From: an uncultured Fastidiosipila sp.
GTDB taxonomy: Bacteria; Bacillota; Clostridia; Saccharofermentanales; Fastidiosipilaceae
Length of the DNA: 17,080 bases
Direction: 5' to 3'
Assembly: GCA_938014865.1 (NCBI GenBank)
Contig: CALLQJ010000200.1
Span: forward strand, 1-17,080
The notes under the pieces were generated by a model, which saw only the letters and a list, made by a program, of their open reading frames with translations, did no database searches and was not told where the DNA came from. The position numbers and the translations under genes were made by a program. Each line of letters opens with the position of its first letter. Positions within the stretch are counted from its first letter, which is position 1. Below are positions 8,172 to 14,326 of this stretch, piece after piece.

Positions 8172-8489
8172 CTAATCCCCCTGTTTGCCGGCTTCATAGT
8201 CAATAACCGCTTTTGATTCAATCAGCGGCTCATATTGTGTTCTTATCGAAACAAAGCGCGGATCATTTCTGTATTGGGTTAAGGCTGCCGCATCCCGGTG
8301 TGTCGTTACAATAATCAAATCATACTGACCCGGAACGGACTGATCGCCCATATTGACCTGCATATTCAAAAAACCGTTCGTTTCATTTTTCAAGGCAAAG
8401 AAGCGATCCCGGATGCGCGAGGTATTTTCATATTTGCCCCGTCCTTCCGCACGTTCTCGAAATTTAAGCATTACTGTATGTACAATCAT
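8172..8489 (-). CDS. Dabb (stress-responsive A/B barrel) domain protein
   Basis: A 105-residue protein fitting the Dabb family of small dimeric alpha/beta-barrel proteins: it begins MIVHTVMLKFRE with the family's early His, has a central DLIIVTTHRDAAALTQYRNDP strand-helix unit and ends with a short strand (SKAVIDYEAG). Dabb proteins bind small molecules or act as minor enzymes; no specific role can be assigned. The ATG at 8489 has AAGGTGAT seven bases upstream, inside three 10-bp repeats (8490-8517). It lies 44 bases after the unrecognised gene and is followed by a strong terminator, so it is probably last in the unit starting with the methylglyoxal-synthase-like gene. Confidence 0.8.
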   Translation of the reverse strand: MIVHTVMLKFRERAEGRGKYENTSRIRDRFFALKNETNGFLNMQVNMGDQSVPGQYDLIIVTTHRDAAALTQYRNDPRFVSIRTQYEPLIESKAVIDYEAGKQGD

Positions 8490-8517
8490 TATTAATCACC
8501 TTTAATCCTCTTTAATC
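8490..8517 (-). repeat. Three 10-bp GATTAA-type direct repeats at a ribosome binding site
   Basis: On the minus strand GATTAA begins at 8517, 8507 and 8497: GATTAAAGAG, GATTAAAGGT, GATTAATA, then the ATG of the Dabb gene. The spacing is exactly 10 bases, one helical turn. Two units contain Shine-Dalgarno-like AAAGAGG and AAAGGTG. It may be a slippage product or a binding site. Confidence 0.7.
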
Positions 8518-8533
8518 TTTATCTTTCTCTATA

Positions 8534-9178
8534 TTAAAAAACCGAGTCCGCACTATAGGTGCAGGAAATAAACTCGGTGCTGTGTTGTTCCCATAACTGT
8601 CTGATGCGTTTCAGAGCACGACTATTTATATCATTATTTTCCTTGATTACATACAGATAGGCCACGCTTTCGGGAGAAAATGCACGAAGCGACAGTTTTT
8701 TAACGCAAATATCCGATCCTGTTTCAGCATTTACATAAAGCAATACCGCATCTGCAAAGTTTTTGTAAAGAAATCCGCCCGCCGAAAGCCGCCTTTCCAG
8801 CCAATCCGGAAGCAGAATTTCCGCTCCCGAGAACAAAAGCCCTCTCCCGCCGCCTTCATTTTTCAGCACATTCTGACAGAGTCTCTTGACCTTTTCGGGA
8901 AAAATAAAATCTTTATCCTTGACAAAGGGCTCCGGTATAAAACAAGGAAAACCGTTATTAATCGACAAAAGCCGGGCTAAATCTTCATACGCAATCGTAA
9001 TCTCATCGTCTGTAATAAAAACGGCATCTGATCCCGGAACGGCAGGCTTCTCCCGCTCTCCTTCCGGATAAATGATGTCTTTAACAGGAATATTGAGCGC
9101 TTCTAAAACATCTTTAAAGGCTTTGTCACTGAGCTCAAGACTCAGAAAATCTTCCAGCCACTCTCTGACAATTCTCAT
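8534..9178 (-). CDS. Unrecognised protein, possible LysR-type effector-domain remnant
   Basis: I do not recognise this 214-residue protein with confidence. No signal peptide or membrane helix is evident, so it is probably cytosolic. Three segments recall the effector-binding half of LysR regulators: EDLARLL followed by PCFIPEP, ILLPDWLERRLSAGGFLY, and SPESVAYLYVIKENNDINSRALKRIRQLW, which resembles the end of that fold. The N-terminal 45 residues (REWLEDFLSLELSDKAF) are helical and not a clear helix-turn-helix. The ATG at 9178 is one base after the dtd stop (TGATATG), so translation is probably coupled to dtd. It is more AT-rich than neighbours such as asnS. It could be a DNA-binding-free sensor domain or an unrelated family; only a structure prediction would tell. 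Confidence 0.6.
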   Translation of the reverse strand: MRIVREWLEDFLSLELSDKAFKDVLEALNIPVKDIIYPEGEREKPAVPGSDAVFITDDEITIAYEDLARLLSINNGFPCFIPEPFVKDKDFIFPEKVKRLCQNVLKNEGGGRGLLFSGAEILLPDWLERRLSAGGFLYKNFADAVLLYVNAETGSDICVKKLSLRAFSPESVAYLYVIKENNDINSRALKRIRQLWEQHSTEFISCTYSADSVF

Positions 9179-9179
9179 A

Positions 9180-9644
9180 TCAGGAACGGCGCGGGCTCTT
9201 GCGCTCGGCCGAATCGAGAAGTATCGTCACAGGCCCGTCATTAATTAAGGAAACCTGCATGTCTGCCCCGAAGACACCGGTCTTAAGCGGAATATTGCGT
9301 TTGCGAAGGCCCTCGGCCACATAATGATAAAGCCGCTCCCCTTCTTCGGGCGGTGCGGCAGCGGTGAAACTCGGACGATTTCCTTTTCTTGTATCCGCAT
9401 ATAAAGTAAACTGCGAGATCAAAAGGATTTCGCCTTCAACCTGCTTGATGTTTAAATTCATTTTTCCTTCATCATCCGAAAAGACGCGCAGTCCGGCTGC
9501 CTTTTTAATCAGCCAGTCGGCATCTTCTTCCGTATCCCCTTCGCCGACACCCAAGAAAAGAAGAAAGCCCCCGGATATCGAGGCCTTCCGTTCTCCGGCG
9601 ATCGTAACAGCTGCTTCGCTGACGCGCTGAACCAATAAACGCAT
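9180..9644 (-). CDS. dtd: D-aminoacyl-tRNA deacylase
   Basis: Hydrolyses D-amino acids (and glycine mischarged on tRNA-Ala) from tRNA, a cytosolic proofreading step. The 154 residues start MRLLVQRVSEAAVTI and contain both family signatures: SQFTLYAD at 77-84 with the nucleophile-site Thr80 and the cross-subunit NDGPVT at 135-140, the Gly-cisPro loop that excludes L-amino acids. Length is normal. The ATG at 9644 is one base after the previous stop (TAATATG); a start at 9686 would add 14 residues lacking family resemblance. It usually stands next to relA in Bacillota; here it is between a methylglyoxal-synthase-like gene and an unknown gene. Confidence 0.96.
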   Translation of the reverse strand: MRLLVQRVSEAAVTIAGERKASISGGFLLFLGVGEGDTEEDADWLIKKAAGLRVFSDDEGKMNLNIKQVEGEILLISQFTLYADTRKGNRPSFTAAAPPEEGERLYHYVAEGLRKRNIPLKTGVFGADMQVSLINDGPVTILLDSAERKSPRRS

Positions 9645-9645
9645 A

Positions 9646-10035
9646 TTAATGCACCAGTTCGCGCCAGTCGAGATCTCCGCGGTCAATCGCGAGAATCAAA
9701 AGCTCTGCACTGGCCAGATTGCTTGCATAAGGAATATTGTTCTGATCACAGGCCCGCATCAAAAGATTCGGCCCGTCATAGCCGCCGCTGGCCGGGTCGC
9801 GCAAAAAGATAACCGCATCAATTTCATTGAATTCGGCGCGCGCTGCGATCTGATTAATTCCGCTGGACACATCCGTTGCGATGCCGTTTATATCTAAGCC
9901 GGTCGCTTCCTCAAGGAGGCGTACACTATGGCTTACCGACATAAGCTCGTGTCTGCCCAATATCTGTTTATATGCAATACAGAAATTAACCAGCAACTCA
10001 TTTTTGCGGTTGTCTGCCAAGATAACTATCTTCAT
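9646..10035 (-). CDS. Methylglyoxal-synthase-fold protein with degenerate active site
   Basis: The 129 residues clearly follow methylglyoxal synthase (MgsA) of Clostridia: MKIVILAD, NFCIAYKQIL, EEATGLDI, EIDAVIFLRDP, and ASNLASAELLILAIDRGDLDWRE. The catalytic and phosphate-binding parts are changed. Where MgsA has AHDKKK (His19), this has ADNRKN; the phosphate loop ATGTTG is SVSHSV; SGPLGGDQQ with catalytic Asp71 is TDVSSGINQ; and the PHEPD segment with His98 is GYDGPN, two residues shorter nearby and with no His (Asp101 cannot be placed safely). Catalysis on dihydroxyacetone phosphate is therefore doubtful, and a regulatory or binding role is more likely. The start at 10035 has GGAGGAAGAG just upstream. 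It leads a unit with dtd, an unknown gene and a Dabb gene. MgsA alignment is from memory. Confidence 0.85.
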   Translation of the reverse strand: MKIVILADNRKNELLVNFCIAYKQILGRHELMSVSHSVRLLEEATGLDINGIATDVSSGINQIAARAEFNEIDAVIFLRDPASGGYDGPNLLMRACDQNNIPYASNLASAELLILAIDRGDLDWRELVH

Positions 10036-10132
10036 CTCTTCCTCCGTACTTCTTCCCAAGACAAAATTCGTGCACAATGCCACGTGAATCAATGATATTT
10101 TACTAATTATCTGTGCTATCTACAAGTAGACG

Positions 10133-10161
10133 ATATTAACAAATCCTGGTGTACAGTTCAA
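10133..10161 (-). promoter_or_regulatory. Main promoter of the MGS-like/dtd unit
   Basis: A -35 box TTGAAC (10161-10156) and a -10 box TAATAT (10138-10133) are separated by exactly 17 bases. A small inverted repeat TCTAC-TT-GTAGA lies just downstream of the -10 (about 10119-10130) and could be an operator, which is inference. The leader to the start codon at 10035 is about 90 bases. Confidence 0.65.
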
Positions 10162-10173
10162 ACAGATTAGATA

Positions 10174-10202
10174 ATAATAGCATGAATCTTGAACTTATTT
10201 AA
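10174..10202 (-). promoter_or_regulatory. Possible second promoter for the MGS-like/dtd unit
   Basis: TATTAT (10179-10174) has TTAAAT (10202-10197) 17 bases upstream, in an AT-rich spacer beginning just after the radC stop. It is weaker than the promoter at 10133-10161 and may be chance. Confidence 0.35.
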
Positions 10203-10210
10203 TGAATTCT

Positions 10211-10927
10211 TCATAATTCAAACAAATTTTTGTACTCTTTGCTGGCAAAAAGGCTGGTGAAGTTGTCTTTTCCTATGATGATGTGATCATGCAGCTGAAT
10301 GCCCAGCATGGATCCGGCCGCAAAAAACCGCTTGGTCGTCTTTAAATCTTCGACGGACGGCGTCGAATCCCCGCTGGGATGGTTGTGGATCAGGACCAGA
10401 GAGGCCGCATTGGCCTTAATCGCCTCGCGAAACAAATCTCTGGGGTCTACCACCGTTGTGGCCAGACCGCCCTTGGACACCACAATATCGCGGATCAGGC
10501 GGTTTTTGCAGTCCAGAAATACGGCTCTCAGCTCCTCATTCGGCAAATCTTCCATCAAAGGCGCAAAATGTTCGGCGATAAGCTTCGGTGTCGTGCAATT
10601 TACCTGAAGCTTGCTGCGCTTCAGCACGCTTCGCCGCCCGATTTCAAGACATGCTTTAATCCGAATGGCTTTGCTCCGGCCGATGCCGTCTATTTCACTG
10701 AGTTCTTCAACGGAGGCATCATAAAGCTGCGGTATCCCTTCTTCGCCGGCAAAACGGGCCAGTATCTCCGCCGCCGTTTCGAGAGCATTCTTATGCCGGC
10801 TGCCGCTCCCGATAATGATTGCCAAAAGCTCCTGATCGCTTAAGTTCTCGCCGCCCAGATGATAAAAACGCTCATAAGGCCTTTGACTCTGCGGCAGTTC
10901 CTGCATGCTGACTGATTTTTTTGACAT
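10211..10927 (-). CDS. radC: RadC family JAMM-domain protein
   Basis: A 238-residue UPF0758/RadC protein. The N-terminal helical part ends in a helix-hairpin-helix (EIDGIGRSKA at about 78-87), followed by a JAMM/MPN+ metalloprotease-like domain with Glu168 (in REAIKAN), HNHPSGD (His181, His183) and an Asp about 11 residues later (VEDL). The zinc-binding residues are intact. Despite the old name, a role in DNA repair is not established; homologues occur near mobile elements and in competence regulons. The start at 10927 has GAGGTG five bases upstream; an ATG at 10939 overlaps that ribosome site. It follows asnS after a terminator at 10946-10984, so it depends on read-through or on a promoter I cannot define. 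Confidence 0.95.
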   Translation of the reverse strand: MSKKSVSMQELPQSQRPYERFYHLGGENLSDQELLAIIIGSGSRHKNALETAAEILARFAGEEGIPQLYDASVEELSEIDGIGRSKAIRIKACLEIGRRSVLKRSKLQVNCTTPKLIAEHFAPLMEDLPNEELRAVFLDCKNRLIRDIVVSKGGLATTVVDPRDLFREAIKANAASLVLIHNHPSGDSTPSVEDLKTTKRFFAAGSMLGIQLHDHIIIGKDNFTSLFASKEYKNLFEL

Positions 10928-10945
10928 GATACACCTCAATTTCGC

Positions 10946-10984
10946 AAAAGAAAAACCATCTGCCGTCCGGAGACGAGAGATGGT
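10946..10984 (-). terminator. Intrinsic terminator of asnS
   Basis: ACCATCT (10984-10978) pairs with AGATGGT (10961-10955), enclosing an inner CGTC-TCCG-GACG hairpin, and is followed by a T-run (TTTTTCTTTTG). It lies about 50 bases after the asnS stop and only about 20 bases before the radC start. Confidence 0.85.
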
Positions 10985-10994
10985 TAAAACTCTC

Positions 10995-11014
10995 TTATGA
11001 ATTTTTATGAATTT
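10995..11014 (-). repeat. Perfect 10-bp tandem duplication between asnS and radC
   Basis: Two adjoining copies of AAATTCATAA on the minus strand (TTATGAATTT on the plus strand, 10995-11004 and 11005-11014) sit between the asnS stop and its terminator. Either copy could supply a poor -10 for radC (CATAAA or CATAAG), which I cannot confirm. Confidence 0.6.
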
Positions 11015-11032
11015 ACTTGATGCTCGCTCGGA

Positions 11033-12433
11033 TCAGAAGGCGGCCGAACCCGTCGTTCTCGGGAAAGGCAGAACATCCCGGATGTTCTTGACGCCGGTCA
11101 TGTACATGATCAAGCGTTCAAATCCGAGGCCGTAGCCGGCATGCTTGGTGCTGCCGTACTGACGAAGCGCCAGATACCATTCATAGCCTTCCTTCTTGAT
11201 CCCCTTCTCTTCCATCATCCTCATGAGATAATCCGGACGTTCCTCGCGCTGCGAACCGCCGATGATCTCGCCGACACCCGGGACCAGACAGTCAACGGCC
11301 GCCACCGTCTTGCCGTCTTCATTCAGGCGCATATAAAAGGACTTGAAGTCTTTCGGATAATCCGTGACGAACAAGGGCCCGCCGACCACTTTTTCGGTCA
11401 GGTAGCGTTCATGCTCCGTCTGAAGTTCTGCGCCCCAATAAACCGGATATTTAAATTTAACATCCGCCTTTTCAAGATGAGCAACAGCTTCAGTGTAGCT
11501 CATGCGCTTGAAATCTGAAGCAACAATATTCTCCAATCGGGCCAAAAGCCCCTTGTCCACAAAGCGGTTGAAGAATTCCATTTCCGCGGAACAATGCTCC
11601 AAGACATAGGAAATCACATATTTAAGCATCGCCTCGCTGAGATCCATGATATCGCCGAGGTCCGCAAAGGCAATTTCCGGTTCAATCATCCAGAACTCCG
11701 CCGCATGCCGGGCCGTATTGGAATGCTCCGCCCGGAAGGTCGGCCCGAAGGTATAGACTTTCCCGAAAGCCTGGGCAAAGGCTTCGGCATTCAGCTGGCC
11801 GCTGACGCTTAAATACGTCTTTTTGCCGAAAAAATCTTTCTTGTAATCGGTTTTCCCGGACGCATCTTTGGGCGGCGCATCAGGATCAACGGTCGTTACA
11901 TGAAACATCTCGCCCGCGCCTTCCGCATCCGAAGAGGTGATAATCGGCGTATGGACATAGACAAAATCACGATCGTGAAAAAACTTGTGAATGGCAAAAG
12001 AAGCCTCCGAGCGCACCCGGAATACGGCCGAAAACAGATTCGTACGCGGTCTCAGATAGGCAATGGAACGCAGAAACTCCGGAGAATGACGCTTAGGCTG
12101 CAGCGGATAATCCGGCGGGCACTCCCCTTCAACCCGGATTTCCCGAGCCTTGAGCTCAAAAGGCTGACGGTTTTCCGGCGTCAGCACAAAAATGCCTTTT
12201 ACACGGATCGCCGATCCGACGCCCAACGCACTTATTTCCTCATAATTATCCAGAAATTCCCGTTCCGCAACAATCTGCAGAGACGTAAAATAGCTGCCGT
12301 CATTGAGCTGAATAAAGCAAAATTTCTTTTGATCGCGGATCTGCCGGATCCAGCCGTTAAGCTTAATTTCCTTATCCGCGTATGCTTCAGGCTCTGAAAA
12401 CAGCGCTCTTATATCGGTATAATCACCTGTCAT
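11033..12433 (-). CDS. asnS: Asparaginyl-tRNA synthetase
   Basis: Charges tRNA-Asn with asparagine, cytosolic class IIb synthetase, 466 residues. It has an N-terminal OB-fold anticodon domain (IKLNGWIRQIRDQKKFCFIQLNDG), motif 1 around RVRSEASFAIHKFF, motif 2 with FRAEHSNTARHAAEFWMIEPE at about 233-253 and motif 3 GLGFERLIMYMTG near the C-terminus, where AsnRS ends in DVLPFPRT. AsnRS rather than AspRS is shown by RAEHSNTARH and the PFPR end. The ATG at 12433 is chosen because GAGGAG sits six bases before it, overlapping the preceding gene's TGA; an ATG at 12451 has no good ribosome site. It follows a SEC-C tail protein and has no T-box leader of its own in the short spacers. Confidence 0.97.
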   Translation of the reverse strand: MTGDYTDIRALFSEPEAYADKEIKLNGWIRQIRDQKKFCFIQLNDGSYFTSLQIVAEREFLDNYEEISALGVGSAIRVKGIFVLTPENRQPFELKAREIRVEGECPPDYPLQPKRHSPEFLRSIAYLRPRTNLFSAVFRVRSEASFAIHKFFHDRDFVYVHTPIITSSDAEGAGEMFHVTTVDPDAPPKDASGKTDYKKDFFGKKTYLSVSGQLNAEAFAQAFGKVYTFGPTFRAEHSNTARHAAEFWMIEPEIAFADLGDIMDLSEAMLKYVISYVLEHCSAEMEFFNRFVDKGLLARLENIVASDFKRMSYTEAVAHLEKADVKFKYPVYWGAELQTEHERYLTEKVVGGPLFVTDYPKDFKSFYMRLNEDGKTVAAVDCLVPGVGEIIGGSQREERPDYLMRMMEEKGIKKEGYEWYLALRQYGSTKHAGYGLGFERLIMYMTGVKNIRDVLPFPRTTGSAAF

Positions 12434-12443
12434 CTTCTTCTCC

Positions 12444-12953
12444 TCAGACATTTCTGCCGCAGCACTTCTTGTATTTTTTTCCGCTGCCGCAGGGGCAAGG
12501 CTCGTTGCGGCCGACTTTATGGCTCACGGCAATGTGATCTCTGCGGAAACGCTTGGCAATTTCTTCTCTTTCTTCTTCCGTGAAAACATTTTCCCAGGAT
12601 TCCAGCTTGAAAAGCCAGTCCGCCTTGGCATCGTGCATATTATAAAGAAGCTTTTCATAGTCAATTTCCAGCTTCAGCGGGGTATCGTCTTCCACCGCTT
12701 CCAGATCGATCGGGGTCTTCAGACTTTCATTGACACCGTCCAAAAAGCCCATAAAGGCAATCATATCCCCGTCGTATTCCAGCCGCTCGGCCAGTTCTTC
12801 CGCCGTACCTTCTAAATTAAAATCCGGATAGTCCGACAGGATCAGGTCATACGCATGCTGCTCCGTCGCATAATAATGCTTCACAAAATCAGTAAAAGCC
12901 TTCTCGTCCGAGGTATCCTCGATACGTTCATTCCATACTGAAAAATAACTCAT
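12444..12953 (-). CDS. SEC-C metal-binding tail protein (UPF0149/YecA-like)
   Basis: A 169-residue, acidic, mostly helical protein that ends in a SEC-C zinc motif (GRNEPCPCGSGKKYKKCC), with CxC and CC ligands. The body (ELAERLEYDGDMIAFMGFLDGV) has no motif I know. The tail is nearly the same as the SecA tail in this window, which has CH instead of CC. Such small SEC-C proteins may touch ribosomes or the export machinery, but no function is established for this one. The ATG at 12953 has GAGGGTG about eight bases upstream. Its stop lies 10 bases before the asnS start, giving an operon; a promoter in the 60-base spacer is not clear (only TAAAAT as a possible -10). Confidence 0.85.
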   Translation of the reverse strand: MSYFSVWNERIEDTSDEKAFTDFVKHYYATEQHAYDLILSDYPDFNLEGTAEELAERLEYDGDMIAFMGFLDGVNESLKTPIDLEAVEDDTPLKLEIDYEKLLYNMHDAKADWLFKLESWENVFTEEEREEIAKRFRRDHIAVSHKVGRNEPCPCGSGKKYKKCCGRNV

Positions 12954-12989
12954 GTCACAACACCCTCTAATCTCAAAATTTTATCATTT

Positions 12990-13013
12990 CGTGCAAAGCA
13001 AAGCTTATCAAGC
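12990..13013 (-). terminator. Weak hairpin after icd, possible terminator
   Basis: Directly after the icd stop, AGCTT-GAT-AAGCT forms a 5-bp stem followed by the loosely T-rich TTGCTTTG. It is short and the tail is interrupted, so it is at best a weak terminator. Confidence 0.3.
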
Positions 13014-14225
13014 TCAGCCGACTTTCGTCAATAATTTATCATATACCTTTTTGAGGTAGCTTTCGGTATCGACCGTCTGAACATCGTCCTTGGCCGAGAG
13101 TCCCGCCAGATCCTTGGTCATAAAGCCGGCCTCCAGCACTTCCAGACTGGCCGCTTCAAGTTTTCCGGCAAAATCGACCAGATCCTCCAGCCCGTCTTTC
13201 TCGCCTCTTTTCTTAAGTGCCCCGGTCCAGGCAAAGATGGTCGCCAGCGGATTCGTTGACGTTTTCTCGCCCTTCAGGTAGCGGTGATAGTGGCGGGTAA
13301 CGGTGCCGTGTGCCGCTTCGTATTCATAATTCCCGTCCGGCGATACCAGAACCGAGGTCATCATGGCCAGGCTGCCCGACGCCGCCGCGATGAAGTCCGA
13401 CATCACATCACCGTCATAATTTTTCAAAGCCCAGATGAAGCCGCCTTCGGAACGCACTACCCTGGCGACGGCATCGTCGATCAGCGTATAGAAATATTCC
13501 AGCCCTTCTTTTTCAAAGGCGTCTTTATATTCCTTTTCATAAAGCTCAGCAAAAATATCCTTGAAGCGATGGTCATACTGTTTGGAAATGGTATCTTTGG
13601 CGGAAAACCACAGATCCTGTTTCAGGCTCAGCGCATAATTAAAGCAGGATCTGGCAAAATTCCGCACGGATTCGTCCGTATTATACTGCGCCTGCAAAAT
13701 TCCCGGGCCCGCAAAATCAAAGATTTCTTTTTCCCGCGCCTCCCCTTCTTCCGGGACGAAACGAAGATACGCTTTGCCCTTTTCGCGGTTCTGCATCTCC
13801 GTGGCCTTGTAAACGTCCCCGTAAGCATGGCGGGCAACCGTAATCGGCGCCTTCCAGCTGGGGACAAAAGGTTTGATCGAGGAAAGCAGAATCGGTGTAC
13901 GGAAAACCGTCCCGTCCAGTTCGGCCCGGATCGTCGCATTCGGACTCGGCCACATTTTCTTCAGCGAAAATTCTTCCACGCGCTGCGCATTCGGCGTAAT
14001 TGTGGCACACTTTACGGCCACACCGAGTTCCTTTGTCCGCTGCGCGGCCTCATAAGTAATCTGATCGTCCGTGCGGTCACGCTCTTCAATGCCCAGATCA
14101 AAATATTCTGTCTTTAAATCGATAAAAGGTTCGAGCAGAATTTCCTTGATCATCTTCCAGCAGACTCGGGTCATCTCGTCGCCGTCCATTTCGACGAGGG
14201 GTGTTTTCATCTTGATTTTTTCCAT
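13014..14225 (-). CDS. icd: NADP-dependent isocitrate dehydrogenase, eukaryote-like type
   Basis: Oxidises isocitrate to 2-oxoglutarate with NADP, a cytosolic homodimer supplying glutamate precursor and NADPH. The 403 residues match the type II subfamily that includes mitochondrial and cytosolic eukaryotic enzymes, not the E. coli or Bacillus type: TITPNAQRVEEFSLKKMW (75-92) and SPNATIR (94-100), RHAYGD (132-137), SEGGFIWALKNYDGDV (259-274) with the metal-binding YDGD, and AHGTVTRHY (305-313) with the NADP-contact region and TSTNPLATIFAW. Length is normal. The ATG at 14225 has AGGAAAGGA about six bases upstream. It stands alone, with its own promoter at 14314-14322 and no citrate synthase or aconitase gene nearby. 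Confidence 0.96.
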   Translation of the reverse strand: MEKIKMKTPLVEMDGDEMTRVCWKMIKEILLEPFIDLKTEYFDLGIEERDRTDDQITYEAAQRTKELGVAVKCATITPNAQRVEEFSLKKMWPSPNATIRAELDGTVFRTPILLSSIKPFVPSWKAPITVARHAYGDVYKATEMQNREKGKAYLRFVPEEGEAREKEIFDFAGPGILQAQYNTDESVRNFARSCFNYALSLKQDLWFSAKDTISKQYDHRFKDIFAELYEKEYKDAFEKEGLEYFYTLIDDAVARVVRSEGGFIWALKNYDGDVMSDFIAAASGSLAMMTSVLVSPDGNYEYEAAHGTVTRHYHRYLKGEKTSTNPLATIFAWTGALKKRGEKDGLEDLVDFAGKLEAASLEVLEAGFMTKDLAGLSAKDDVQTVDTESYLKKVYDKLLTKVG

Positions 14226-14291
14226 GGTGATCCTTTCCTCTTACGCCGGCGGGGCGCATTATGTCTGTTTATCATTATTTATTATTCATTA

Positions 14292-14316
14292 AATAGCTTT
14301 AAGATTGTGAGCTATT
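14292..14316. repeat. Inverted repeat overlapping the icd promoter
   Basis: AATAGCT (14292-14298) and AGCTATT (14310-14316) form a 7-bp inverted repeat with an 11-base centre. It overlaps the -10 box of icd, a common place for a repressor site. There is no T-run after it, so a terminator is unlikely. Confidence 0.5.
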
Positions 14317-14322
14317 ATAGCA
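14314..14322 (-). promoter_or_regulatory. Extended -10 promoter of icd
   Basis: TGCTATAAT on the minus strand is a consensus extended -10 (TGnTATAAT). No good -35 lies 17 bases upstream, which an extended -10 tolerates. It starts within a few bases of the holA stop and gives a leader of about 80 bases, AT-rich in its first part. Confidence 0.65.
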
Positions 14323-14326
14323 GACC

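Noticed and set aside
10195..10230. GAATT...AATTC hairpin at the end of radC as a terminator.
   Set aside because: The stem is only five base pairs of mostly AT, and no T-run follows.
12954..13013. A T-box or other amino-acid-responsive leader before the SEC-C/asnS operon.
   Set aside because: The spacer is only 60 bases, too short for a T-box, and the conserved T-box sequence is absent.
13284..14117. Long plus-strand frame opposite icd.
   Set aside because: It is antisense to a clear icd gene; composition and lack of motifs mark it as a shadow.
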